From a virus, in IMG/VR virus record IMGVR_UViG_3300033146_003710, positions 1-48,628 of that record: DNA of 48,628 nucleotides; one strand, 5' to 3'. A program made the position numbers and the translations under genes. The number at the start of each line of letters is the position of its first letter. Position 1 is the stretch's first letter. Positions 15,348-23,603 of the stretch are shown piece by piece. The notes beneath the pieces were generated by a model, which ran no database searches, was not told the DNA's origin, and worked only from the letters and a program-made list of their open reading frames with translations.

Positions 15348-15797
15348 ATGTGGACAGAAATACAAAAACAAATATTCAGCTATATTCCATATAACATTGA
15401 AATATTAGCAGAAGTAACAAATAATTTTGACGGAACATATTATACAACATTCCCGTTAAATTTTGAGAATTTTGATTGGTTCTTTTTAAGTAAATTAGAA
15501 CCAGAGATTATTAGTGCGCAACTAATGCTTACTACTGATATGAAACAACCTGATTCTGACTTCATTAATTCACAAAATCATCAAATCCATAGTGATTGTA
15601 CTGGACTTGACACAACTAATCTGTTAATTTATATTTCAGACTTAGAATATTACCCAAGATGTGATTATGAATTAGATTACATGGCAATTGAGCGTATTAT
15701 TGACAAATACAAATCAATCAAATTTGACTTGTATGATTTAATAAAAAGTAAACATGCAATTGACATTGATACTGCAAAAACATTATTAACAAATTAA
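15348..15797 (+). CDS. hypothetical protein, 149 aa
   Basis: Acidic, rich in aromatic residues (MWTEIQKQIFSYIPYNIEILAEVTNNFDGTYYTTFPLNFENFDWFF), with no cysteine or metal pattern apart from single residues. It follows the ppGpp hydrolase gene by 2 bp and is probably co-translated. Function unknown. Confidence 0.6.
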   Translation: MWTEIQKQIFSYIPYNIEILAEVTNNFDGTYYTTFPLNFENFDWFFLSKLEPEIISAQLMLTTDMKQPDSDFINSQNHQIHSDCTGLDTTNLLIYISDLEYYPRCDYELDYMAIERIIDKYKSIKFDLYDLIKSKHAIDIDTAKTLLTN

Positions 15798-15808
15798 AAC
15801 TCAATATT

Positions 15809-15982
15809 ATGAAAACAACTAATGATACAAAAGATAACATAACCAAAACATGTAAAAATTGTAAGTATGTGTTACGACTTATTGCTTTAGGATTTGGGTG
15901 GAGATGTTCATTAAAAAATGAAACAATCCCCACCCCACAAATTTGTGAACTACATGAGTTCAAAGAACCAGACCAGAATTAA
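15809..15982 (+). CDS. small CxxC protein, 57 aa
   Basis: MKTTNDTKDNITKTCKNCKYVLRLIALGFGWRCSL...ICELHEF. Four cysteines in the order C-x2-C, C, C form a likely one-zinc fold. The TAA overlaps the stop of the convergent gene on the other strand. Common small phage-protein type; function unknown. Confidence 0.65.
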   Translation: MKTTNDTKDNITKTCKNCKYVLRLIALGFGWRCSLKNETIPTPQICELHEFKEPDQN

Positions 15983-16494
15983 AGATTGTATTCAAATACA
16001 AATGGGCGACCACGCAATTTTGAATAAGCTTGTGAAATCTTATTTGGGGTTGCGTCTTTTCCAATGACTTGAATTTTACCGTTTCTATAAATTAACACGA
16101 TATTATCTTTAACTTCTTTACCTGAATATACAGATGAATCTTGATTATATTTTTTAGTTAATTTTGCTAATAGCTTAAAATTAATTTTTGGAATAAATAA
16201 TGATTTTTCAGCAACATCAGATAATTGGTCTTTTGGGCAATCATCATATTCTATTGTATTATCTGAACATTCTTGCCAATGTCCGTCTAATTTGAAAAAC
16301 CCAAGGTCATTTGCTCGTAAATCACTTGCCAATTGTTTATTCAATTTCATGTTTGCAGATTTAGAGTTTCCGCCTCTAAATGCAGTTATAATTCCCCATG
16401 AATCAATATTTTCTTTCTTTACATGGGATAACACTCGATTCATTGATGATTCATATAGTTTTATCTCATCATTAATAATTTCTTTTATTGTCAT
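15979..16494 (-). CDS. conserved phage protein, DUF3293-like (tentative)
   Basis: 171 aa. The segment WGIITAFRGGNSKSANMKLNKQLASDLRANDLGFFKLDGHW resembles the core of the DUF3293 group, in which an ITA strand, N..N..L and a glycine-rich aromatic turn recur. AEKSLFIPKI then gives a second strand. Phage relatives of this type have no proven role. It lies downstream of the sheath gene on the same strand, beyond a weak terminator. Confidence 0.5.
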   Translation of the reverse strand: MTIKEIINDEIKLYESSMNRVLSHVKKENIDSWGIITAFRGGNSKSANMKLNKQLASDLRANDLGFFKLDGHWQECSDNTIEYDDCPKDQLSDVAEKSLFIPKINFKLLAKLTKKYNQDSSVYSGKEVKDNIVLIYRNGKIQVIGKDATPNKISQAYSKLRGRPFVFEYNL

Positions 16495-16504
16495 ATTGTT
16501 TTTT

Positions 16505-16535
16505 TATTAAAAAAGAGTAAATAATTAAATTTACT
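16505..16535 (-). terminator. weak intrinsic terminator after the sheath gene
   Basis: On the minus strand AGTAAAT, a 6-nt loop and ATTTACT are followed by CTCTTTTTT. It lies about 28 bp after the sheath stop codon. The stem is only 7 bp and AT-rich. Confidence 0.45.
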
Positions 16536-16562
16536 ATTTTTCTATTAATGTTTAAATTTCGT

Positions 16563-18899
16563 TTAGCTTATCTCAATAGTTGACCCATCTGGTTCAATAT
16601 TTAATTGAACTTGCATGAATTCAGCGGTTTTAGTTGGTTTAATAAATACATCCAATGCAATTACATTTCGTGCAATTACTGCGGCTGTATTATTAGTTTC
16701 ATCCATCACAGCTACAAATTCATATACCCCAGCTTTTTGTTTAATATCCTCCATGTAAGGAACCAACTGGTTTAAATATGATTCACGAGTATTTCTATCA
16801 TTTTGTTCAAATAATATATATCTTCCTGAACTTGAAATGAATTTCTTTAGATTAATTAATAATCGTCTTACATTAATTCTATCTAATGCACTTTCCTTTT
16901 TAGCTAATGTTTTCTGACCCCAAATAACAACTCCTTCATTTGGAAATGTCATTAGTGGATTAATTCCCCAGTTGTATAAGTCTCCAAGCTGAGTTCTATT
17001 CAATCGTTTATATGCTCTTAAAGTAGTTGTTAATTGTCCTCTATTCAATCCTGCTGGTGCAAACCATTGATACGAATTATTATCTGAATATGCTATTTGC
17101 CCAACTACTCTACAAGTTGCTGGAACCCATGTATTTCTATTCATATTTTGGTCGAATATTTCAACCCATGGATAATAATCACTTGCATATGTTGTATCCA
17201 ACGATGCAATTGTACTTTTTGCTGTTGCAATACTATCAGTTAATGCAGATGAATCAATTGGATAAAATACATCACCTCTTGCTTCTATCATATCTAAGAA
17301 ACGCTGCATTAAAGCTGGATGATATTTATAAATTAATCCTGGAGTTGAAAGCATATTGATATTATAAAAATCAGCATTTGCTAATATTGAATTTGCTCTA
17401 TCATACGCCTCAAAGTCAGATGTAGTTGATGCACTAACATCAAATCCCATTGTATTTGTTGCTGAAATATCATTTCCTGTTGATTTTTGAATTGCAGGGT
17501 CACTACCATCGAATCCACCTTGAAATGGTAAAATGAATTTTCTTGCATTTGTATTATCAGCATCTATAATTGATACTCCTGGGTCATCACTTGAACCACT
17601 ATTAACACTGTAATCACTAAGGTTAAAATCTACATTTAATCCAACACCAGATGTTGCTTCAATTGGTTGTAAATATGATTCATTATCAGTCGTTGTAAAA
17701 TTGAAGTCATATCCATAATAAATTTTATTATTATATTCACTATTATAAACTTGGTCTGTAACAATTGATACTGCTGGATATGTTGTTCCTGTATTAGGTT
17801 TAAATGGTTGTTGAACAGCTCTAAATCCAAAAGGAATAAGTTCTGCTGCAATAGCACCATTTGTAACATCTGGGTTCATTTCAATATAAATATATTTTGA
17901 AATATTAGGATAATCTCCGTTATATTGAATATCACCATCAGAATAAGTTGGATACTTATCACCAATTGCCTTAGCAATAAAGTTAGGACTTGTTGGGTCT
18001 AATGTAATTCCAACAAATGTATCTAATATTATTTGAACTCTATCATTGTCATCATACTCACGAACTGTAAGAGTAAATGTTCCATATTCTGTATTTGGTA
18101 CCTCATCACCATATACGACATCTGATATTGCTATTTTAATATATTTATTTGTGTTTGTACCATCTGAAATAGTATGACACTTAAATAAATTAGTTGCAAT
18201 TCCACTTTTCTTTTGTGATGTAATCCAAGGAGTTATTGCTTCTGAATACTCAATTGAATCAAAACTTACATCTGTAAATTCTAATGAAACAACACTACCA
18301 CTGTCAGTAGTATATAACGAATCCATTGAATTTGAAAATAATGCATAATCATATGCTACCTCACTTGTATTTGGGGTTGTTGAAACTTGCTTACCTAAGA
18401 AAGTAGAATCAGTACTTACAACCGATGCAGAAAACGAATTTTCTAAGTTTGTAAATGAACCACTCAATGTTAAAATAAAATCCGTTGCAGATGTAAAATC
18501 AATACTTGACCCACCTAATTCCTCAGCACCATTTAATGCCGTTGCAGTTGCTGACCTGCAAAATGAACTAATGATTTGTTTGCCATATGAACCACTCATT
18601 ACTACATGAGCTACATTATTATGTGTATATCCCCCAGTACTTAATACTCGTATAATTGTTGCACTATCTGAATTTTCTAAATAAGATTGAATTGCATATG
18701 GCATATAAGAATTACCATCACTATCTCCAAATTTAGTTATATATTCTTGGTAGCTTGTTACAACTATTGCTTCAAATGCTGGTCCTCTTGGTGTAGGTCC
18801 AACAAATGCAGCATTTTCAACACCAGTACCTGTTGGTATGAATGAGTTGTTATTTTCTTGAATAAAAACTCCTGGATTTGTTAAATTTGTTATTGCCAT
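16563..18899 (-). CDS. contractile tail sheath protein (T4 gp18-like)
   Basis: 778 aa. The N-terminus AITNLTNPGVFIQENNNSFIPTGTGVENAAFVGPTPRGP and the following VTSYQEYITKFGD are diagnostic of phage tail sheath proteins. The C-terminal domain (LDRINVRRLLINLKKFI...NDRNTRESYLNQLVPYMEDI...VFIKPTKTAEFMQVQLNI) is the conserved core that forms the sheath handshake. The middle carries variable, surface-exposed inserts. It makes the contracting outer tube of the myovirus tail. The tube gene (gp19) is not in the window. Upstream neighbours include a gp15-like completion protein. Confidence 0.95.
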   Translation of the reverse strand: MAITNLTNPGVFIQENNNSFIPTGTGVENAAFVGPTPRGPAFEAIVVTSYQEYITKFGDSDGNSYMPYAIQSYLENSDSATIIRVLSTGGYTHNNVAHVVMSGSYGKQIISSFCRSATATALNGAEELGGSSIDFTSATDFILTLSGSFTNLENSFSASVVSTDSTFLGKQVSTTPNTSEVAYDYALFSNSMDSLYTTDSGSVVSLEFTDVSFDSIEYSEAITPWITSQKKSGIATNLFKCHTISDGTNTNKYIKIAISDVVYGDEVPNTEYGTFTLTVREYDDNDRVQIILDTFVGITLDPTSPNFIAKAIGDKYPTYSDGDIQYNGDYPNISKYIYIEMNPDVTNGAIAAELIPFGFRAVQQPFKPNTGTTYPAVSIVTDQVYNSEYNNKIYYGYDFNFTTTDNESYLQPIEATSGVGLNVDFNLSDYSVNSGSSDDPGVSIIDADNTNARKFILPFQGGFDGSDPAIQKSTGNDISATNTMGFDVSASTTSDFEAYDRANSILANADFYNINMLSTPGLIYKYHPALMQRFLDMIEARGDVFYPIDSSALTDSIATAKSTIASLDTTYASDYYPWVEIFDQNMNRNTWVPATCRVVGQIAYSDNNSYQWFAPAGLNRGQLTTTLRAYKRLNRTQLGDLYNWGINPLMTFPNEGVVIWGQKTLAKKESALDRINVRRLLINLKKFISSSGRYILFEQNDRNTRESYLNQLVPYMEDIKQKAGVYEFVAVMDETNNTAAVIARNVIALDVFIKPTKTAEFMQVQLNIEPDGSTIEIS

Positions 18900-18930
18900 T
18901 GTTTAAATATTTTTATTTTATAAACTACAT

Positions 18931-18945
18931 TTTTATATAAGTAGT
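18931..18945 (-). promoter_or_regulatory. candidate late promoter (ACTACTTATATAAAA)
   Basis: A minus-strand copy of the AACTAYTTATA motif, 31 bp before the sheath start codon. A second possible element, TATAAATA on the minus strand at 18975-18982, lies about 75 bp upstream. Confidence 0.5.
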
Positions 18946-18984
18946 TTTGCATAATTGAAAAAATAAATAATAACTATTTATATG

Positions 18985-19236
18985 TTATGATAAAATAAAG
19001 GTTTGTGTTTGTGGGTTTATAAACCCATTTCCATATTTTTCAACTAATCTAGTATGAAATTTATTACTTGTATTATCAATTGCATTAAATTCAGCATCAA
19101 CACTAGATTCTTCCTTATCAAGGAATTTACGCTTTAATTTAATATCCCCATATCTTATTGTTACTTCATCAAATTGTGATGTTATAATTGATAATTCTTT
19201 TAATTCTTCTGTTGTTAATTGTTTTTCGTTATTCAT
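18985..19236 (-). CDS. small conserved virion-region protein, 83 aa
   Basis: An N-terminal helix (TTEELKELSIITSQFDEVTIRYGDIKLKRKFLD) with coiled-coil character is followed by LVEKYGNGFINPQTQTF. This resembles the L..KYG.G.INl.TG.F ending of small proteins found in T4-like virion gene clusters. It lies between gp15-like and sheath genes, and its ATG overlaps the gp15-like stop. Possibly a structural accessory; no function is established. Confidence 0.55.
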   Translation of the reverse strand: MNNEKQLTTEELKELSIITSQFDEVTIRYGDIKLKRKFLDKEESSVDAEFNAIDNTSNKFHTRLVEKYGNGFINPQTQTFILS

Positions 19237-19970
19237 AATTTTAATCCTACATTTGAAACTTGTTTATATATACCTAATTGTTTTTTTGAATTTGATTGTA
19301 TTTGTTTTTGTATTGTTTCTGGTATTAAATGACTTTTTACGGTCATTGAAAACGTACTACTTATTAATCTATCTTGTCCAACAGATAATTCACTTGAATC
19401 ACTTAATCCAGATATTACCGTATAGCACTTAAATTCATTTTGTTTACCCCAATAGCTACTTTCAGCATATATTAATGCTTCCTTTATAGTATTCATATGT
19501 TCTGCATATTGAGTCCAAATAACCGCATCATAAATTAATGTTACATAATCTGGAATTACTACCTGGTATATATCAGGAATATCCGTTTGACCATATAACT
19601 TAGTTTGTAATGTATAATTATTTTTATTAGAATATTGTCTAATATAATTTTTATGTATTACTGATTTGTTAGCATCAATGTTTCTTAATTTATCCCTATC
19701 AATTTCTTCATTAGTACGTTTAAACATTATTAATGGAAATTGAGCTTTCCCGTTTTTATCTCTGTAAAACCTGTCTTTTTGAATTGACTTCCAACGCTCA
19801 GGAGTTCCATAAATAATTGGAACTTTAATCATTTCATTATTCATTGTAATATTTGGAATAATGGTTTGTTCAAGATGTTGAAGGATACTCGTATCAATAT
19901 CCTTTAATACTCGACTAAATGATTGAATTGGTGTATCAATTTTTATTTGTTTTGCTCTATTCTTTTTCAT
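19233..19970 (-). CDS. tail completion and sheath stabiliser (T4 gp15-like)
   Basis: 245 aa (T4 gp15 is about 270). Conserved layout: IKVPIIYGTPERWKS (gp15 has RVPITYASKEHF), the central PDYVTLIYDAVIWTQYAEHMNTIKEALIYAESSYWG (gp15 has SPIKMIYELSIFTRYEDDMFQIVEQILPYF), then a beta segment with ISSTFSMTVKSHLIPE. In T4, gp15 caps the finished tail and joins it to the neck. The position between neck-like and sheath genes follows the T4 order 14-15-18. Confidence 0.7.
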   Translation of the reverse strand: MKKNRAKQIKIDTPIQSFSRVLKDIDTSILQHLEQTIIPNITMNNEMIKVPIIYGTPERWKSIQKDRFYRDKNGKAQFPLIMFKRTNEEIDRDKLRNIDANKSVIHKNYIRQYSNKNNYTLQTKLYGQTDIPDIYQVVIPDYVTLIYDAVIWTQYAEHMNTIKEALIYAESSYWGKQNEFKCYTVISGLSDSSELSVGQDRLISSTFSMTVKSHLIPETIQKQIQSNSKKQLGIYKQVSNVGLKL

Positions 19971-20045
19971 TATATAATAAAAATTTATTAACTTTGCAAC
20001 TTTTGTGCATAATATAAATCAGATATGATTTTGAGTTTTAAAAAA

Positions 20046-20453
20046 TTAAATATATTCTTTTTCATGTAATAATGTTCGTATTGATTGTACATTTGCGGAT
20101 TGCTTTATTCTGACTAATTTATACCCGTGCTTAAATGCTAATCTATCTTTATATCTATCATTCTTAAAATTTTTAATTTGCATTTTATTGATACATTCCA
20201 TCAATGTATCCTTATGATAATAATCACCATCAAATTCTAGTAATATATTATATTCAGGTAAATACGCATCATAAAATTTTGTTGTGCTTGGTATTTGAAA
20301 TTCAGTAATAAATATTAAGTTATCATTACTCATAATTGAATACATACCTCGTTCAAAATTATTTGGTTTTTGTCTTTTTCGTTGTTTTTTTGTATTATTG
20401 TATTTGAAATAACTTTTTAAATTTTTTACTCGTTTTTTGGTTCCCATATTCAA
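20046..20453 (-). CDS. free-standing Vsr/PD-(D/E)xK-like endonuclease
   Basis: 135 aa. A basic N-terminus (MGTKKRVKNLKSYFKYNNTKKQRKRQK) is followed by a catalytic-type core FYDAYLPEYNILLEFDGDYYHKD and YKDRLAFKHGYKLVRIKQ, the strand order of Vsr-like and related phage endonucleases (D...E.DG..H...K). It sits between two virion genes, typical for a selfish free-standing homing endonuclease. A repair nuclease is the alternative. Confidence 0.7.
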   Translation of the reverse strand: MNMGTKKRVKNLKSYFKYNNTKKQRKRQKPNNFERGMYSIMSNDNLIFITEFQIPSTTKFYDAYLPEYNILLEFDGDYYHKDTLMECINKMQIKNFKNDRYKDRLAFKHGYKLVRIKQSANVQSIRTLLHEKEYI

Positions 20454-20471
20454 TAATAATTATTTTTAAGT

Positions 20472-20981
20472 TTAATGTTCTTCCCGTGAAATATTATATC
20501 TACCAGATGTTAAATCTGAATGTAATAATTGAGATTCATGTGCCTCAAAACTTATTTTTATATTCCAACCAAAACTATCATCATAATTTTTATTTGTTTC
20601 TTGATTTCGTTGCATAAAATATTTATTATCTATTATTGTATCTAATTCCCATATTCGATTATCCCAATTGATATAATCACCAATTTCAATCTTTAAATCA
20701 ATATCAACCAAATCATCACGTAAGAAATAAAATCGAACTATACGATTCTTATCAACTCCATATTCATTATCAGTTGTATCTTGTTCATCTGTTGAAATCA
20801 TGCAATTAATACGAACAGGCTCACTGTAATATTTCTGTAATGATTCACCATATATATTTGTGTCTGTTTTATTAATATTAAGTTTATATACATCAACAGA
20901 TGTATCATTTATCTTATGTATCACTTCCCTATTAATTCCACGAAACATATTTATATCTCGTTTACTACCAAACATTGCCAT
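20472..20981 (-). CDS. probable neck protein (T4 gp14-like)
   Basis: 169 aa, shorter than T4 gp14. After a basic start (MFGSKRDINMFRGINREVIHK) it has DVYKLNINKTDTNIYGESLQKYY, a beta-rich region, and GDYINWDNRIWELDTIIDNKYFMQRNQ. The last segment resembles the GD.I.....FEI......F.Q segment of gp14-type neck proteins. The gene order with gp15- and gp18-like genes supports a head-tail joining role. Another connector protein is possible. Confidence 0.5.
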   Translation of the reverse strand: MAMFGSKRDINMFRGINREVIHKINDTSVDVYKLNINKTDTNIYGESLQKYYSEPVRINCMISTDEQDTTDNEYGVDKNRIVRFYFLRDDLVDIDLKIEIGDYINWDNRIWELDTIIDNKYFMQRNQETNKNYDDSFGWNIKISFEAHESQLLHSDLTSGRYNISREEH

Positions 20982-20993
20982 AATACTTTTTAA

Positions 20994-21005
20994 TTATAAA
21001 TAGTT
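20994..21005 (-). promoter_or_regulatory. candidate late promoter (AACTATTTATAA)
   Basis: Minus-strand AACTATTTATAA lies 12 bp before the first ATG of the neck-like gene, or 18 bp before the second ATG, which may be the true start. Confidence 0.55.
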
Positions 21006-21043
21006 TTAAAACATTTGTTTTTTTCATTTTTTTTATTTATATA

Positions 21044-21358
21044 ATGAGAATGAAAAGATATATAATATTAATATTGTTTACTGTTGTGATAGGTTCAATT
21101 GGATATGATTGTAGTCAGCAAATAAAACAAGAAAATCTCCGATATGAATTATCAACAATTACAATTGTAACTGATTCAACCTATTATTTATTTGATTTTA
21201 ACAATGAAACAGGCGTTGGAATTAATAGTATGATTATCATGCAAGATGTTGATATTAAATTTATACCTGGAAATAAATCATATTGCACATATGGACTAAA
21301 TGATACAACAATTATTAAATTGGAATTATCTAATAATTATAAAATCAAAATACAATGA
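21044..21358 (+). CDS. membrane-anchored or exported protein, 104 aa
   Basis: MRMKRYIILILFTVVIGSIGYDCS is a basic-hydrophobic segment suited to a signal anchor. There is no good lipobox (IGYDC). The rest is a beta-rich domain of about 80 residues. The stop overlaps the next start (ATGATGG). Role unknown; an envelope role is inferred from the N-terminus only. Confidence 0.6.
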   Translation: MRMKRYIILILFTVVIGSIGYDCSQQIKQENLRYELSTITIVTDSTYYLFDFNNETGVGINSMIIMQDVDIKFIPGNKSYCTYGLNDTTIIKLELSNNYKIKIQ

Positions 21359-21669
21359 TGGATTTTAGTAGAGAATTTTATAAAAACAAATTACATGAAT
21401 TCCATGTAATTAAACGTGAATATGACCCAAATAATGATTCTGAAATTGAATTTAATATGCACAAAACAAAATTAGTTGAAATTATATATGAACTCGATAA
21501 ACAACTAAACGAAATATTAGACCCAGATGAATTAGAATCAATGTTTGAATTAATAGGAGATGCGGAGCGAATATTAGCAGGATTTAATAAAATATTATTT
21601 CCAGATAATAACATTGCACACCCACCAATATACCAATGCAATGAATTAACTCCAAATAAAATAAATTAA
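21355..21669 (+). CDS. hypothetical helical protein, 104 aa
   Basis: Predicted all-helical and acidic (EIIYELDKQLNEILDPDELESMFELIGDAERILAGFNKI). Overlaps the upstream membrane-protein gene by 4 bp. No recognised family. Confidence 0.6.
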   Translation: MMDFSREFYKNKLHEFHVIKREYDPNNDSEIEFNMHKTKLVEIIYELDKQLNEILDPDELESMFELIGDAERILAGFNKILFPDNNIAHPPIYQCNELTPNKIN

Positions 21670-21682
21670 AATAATTAATAAA

Positions 21683-21973
21683 ATGAAAAATGTAAGAGTG
21701 CAAGATGGCAACACAAATGATAAATTATCGTATTTGTTTAATTTTTTTCCTAGCAAGAAATATAAAACAACATGGTGTTCATTCATATTAGTACACTATG
21801 TTAAAACATATGATTTTAACTATACCGTAAATTCAGGAGTACAAATATCAAAACAAAAAAAACAAATTGTAGCAATTGTAATTATATCCGTTAATGAATA
21901 CAAAACAGGGAAAATAAATCAATTAAAGAAAAAATTTAATCAAATTTTTAAAAATGAAAGTACAAATAATTAA
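21683..21973 (+). CDS. hypothetical protein, 96 aa
   Basis: MKNVRVQDGNTNDKLSYLFNFFPSKKYKTTWCSFILVHY..., basic, with a beta-rich middle and a lysine-rich helix at the end (KINQLKKKFNQIFKNE). Its 3' end overlaps the dUTPase start by 20 bp in another frame. Function unknown. Confidence 0.6.
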   Translation: MKNVRVQDGNTNDKLSYLFNFFPSKKYKTTWCSFILVHYVKTYDFNYTVNSGVQISKQKKQIVAIVIISVNEYKTGKINQLKKKFNQIFKNESTNN

Positions 21974-22394
21974 TAAATCATCAAATCCATTGCCTACGTA
22001 TAAACATATAGGCGATGCAGGAATGGATGTAAGAGCAAATATTGACTACGACATATTATTACAACCAAAACAACGAGTAATAATTGATACTGGATTATAT
22101 TTTAATCTACCAGATAATGTTGAAATTCAAGTTAGACCAAGAAGTGGATTAGCTGCAAGAAATGGAATTACAGTATTAAATAGCCCAGGGACATTAGACC
22201 CACCATATAATGGAATGCTGAAAATAATTGTATTAAATACATCAAATGAGTCATTCCAAATCCAGCATGGTGATAGAATTGCACAAATTGTATTTAATAA
22301 ATTTGAAACTGTAACTAAGTTTAATGTTGTTGATAAATTTGAAACAACAACTAGTAGAGGTGAAGGAGGATTTGGAAGTACAGGAATAAAATAA
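21954..22394 (+). CDS. dut: dUTP diphosphatase (dUTPase)
   Basis: 146 aa, the normal trimeric dUTPase length, with the five motifs in order: AGMDVRA, RPRSGLA, GTLDPPYNG, HGDRIAQIVF and the C-terminal RGEGGFGSTG. It hydrolyses dUTP to dUMP and pyrophosphate, keeping uracil out of phage DNA and feeding dTMP synthesis. Motif 3 normally reads G.ID..Y.G; here a proline follows the Asp, a small deviation. It is followed 6 bp later by a ThyX-like gene, consistent with a dTTP pathway pair. Confidence 0.95.
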   Translation: MKVQIINKSSNPLPTYKHIGDAGMDVRANIDYDILLQPKQRVIIDTGLYFNLPDNVEIQVRPRSGLAARNGITVLNSPGTLDPPYNGMLKIIVLNTSNESFQIQHGDRIAQIVFNKFETVTKFNVVDKFETTTSRGEGGFGSTGIK

Positions 22395-22400
22395 AAACAT

Positions 22401-22925
22401 ATGATAACAATAACAAAATTAACAGATGAATTATTACTTAGGAAAGCATGTGAAAGTACTTTCTTAGGTAATTCAAAGCAAACATTATTTAAGCAATATA
22501 GAAGTGAAGAAAGTCCTGCTAGGACTCAAATGTTCTGGATTGAAATTGACCCACTTCCATTGTTTGTTTCAACTCATTTTATACGGCATCATGTAGGAAC
22601 TCAACCATACGCATTAACACATAGGATTGATAGAAAAGGTGGAGAAGACGAAGGACGAAATACACCAACAAAACTAAGTTTAATGATTAATGCACAGTCA
22701 TTAATTGATATGTCAAAGTTAAGACTATGTACATCTGCATCAAAAGAAACTAGAAAATTAATGCAAGATATTAAAACTGAAATTAGTAAAATTGATACTG
22801 ATTTAGCTAAGTTTATGCATCCAAAATGCATTTATAGGAATGGATTATGTGAAAAGAATTGTGGATATTTTGAAAGCGGAAAAGGTGCTGATGAATTAAT
22901 TGAATATAGAAATATGTTTAAATAA
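22401..22925 (+). CDS. ThyX-like protein (tentative flavin-dependent thymidylate synthase relative)
   Basis: 174 aa. PLFVSTHFIRHHVGTQPYALTHRIDR recalls the ThyX region around the RHRxxSxNExSxRY motif. The later INAQSLIDMSKLRLCTSASKETRKLMQDIKTEI matches the ThyX NA.SL..f..LR....A..EIR pattern. The exact signature is not conserved (RHHVGTQPY), and the protein is shorter than usual. The C-terminal cysteines (CIYRNGLCEKNCGYF) are unusual for ThyX. It may be a divergent dTMP synthase or a relative acting on another pyrimidine. The position after the dUTPase gene supports a thymidylate link. Confidence 0.55.
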   Translation: MITITKLTDELLLRKACESTFLGNSKQTLFKQYRSEESPARTQMFWIEIDPLPLFVSTHFIRHHVGTQPYALTHRIDRKGGEDEGRNTPTKLSLMINAQSLIDMSKLRLCTSASKETRKLMQDIKTEISKIDTDLAKFMHPKCIYRNGLCEKNCGYFESGKGADELIEYRNMFK

Positions 22926-23002
22926 TTAAATTAAAACTTAATATATTTACAATTATAACCATATAATAAATTATATACAATTGAATATTTAAAATATAAA
23001 TT

Positions 23003-23443
23003 ATGATAATAGAAGTAAAACAACCAACATTCGTATTAGATAAAAATAATTATAAAAATGTGTCATATAATAAAACAACAGGTATTGATTGGAAATCAAT
23101 AATGGTTCAAACATATCCACATGGGTTTCCTAAATTAAAGCACGGAGAAGTTTTATATAAATATAAAAAAAATAGAGGATATATAACTAATTATATTACA
23201 TATAATACAGTATTTAAAGAAGGTGACATTGAGTATGAATATACTAAACTTGGCAAAAACAATCTTGTTGGAATATATTATAGTGGCGAAGGGGATGTCG
23301 TTTTAGAAATTAATAAATTTTTAACTAATAAGTTTGGCGATGATAAATACACTGAATTTATTGATATGAATATGGATAACCCGTGGGTTAGAATTATTGT
23401 AATTGGTGAAGACAATACATTTTTATTTAGACCAATTTCTTAA
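23003..23443 (+). CDS. hypothetical protein, 146 aa
   Basis: Basic N-terminal half (TYPHGFPKLKHGEVLYKYKKNRGY) and a beta-rich C-terminal half ending GEDNTFLFRPIS. No known motif. The 160 bp after it (23444-23603) holds a start-less frame reading EFNHIINLKDVNNNQYHFVN, possibly a gene remnant, and no terminator I can recognise. Confidence 0.55.
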   Translation: MIIEVKQPTFVLDKNNYKNVSYNKTTGIDWKSIMVQTYPHGFPKLKHGEVLYKYKKNRGYITNYITYNTVFKEGDIEYEYTKLGKNNLVGIYYSGEGDVVLEINKFLTNKFGDDKYTEFIDMNMDNPWVRIIVIGEDNTFLFRPIS

Positions 23444-23603
23444 TTTTTAATTAATAATTTATTTATTTAGAAATGACGAATTTAATCATATTATCAACCT
23501 GAAAGATGTGAATAATAATCAATATCATTTTGTAAATGGAATATATGATAATAGCTGGTGATGAATTCAACCCATATTGAGCGCAGTTGTTTTAATTGTT
23601 AAG

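Noticed and set aside
17027-17869. ORFs of 60-110 aa on either strand or in other frames inside the sheath gene
   Set aside because: They are low-complexity Leu/Gln/Tyr/Met-rich readings of the sheath coding sequence in other frames, without promoters or start context.
18972-18983. Plus-strand AACTATTTATAT as a promoter
   Set aside because: No rightward gene follows it. Its complement holds TATAAATA, but that is about 75 bp from the sheath start, with a closer element at 18931.
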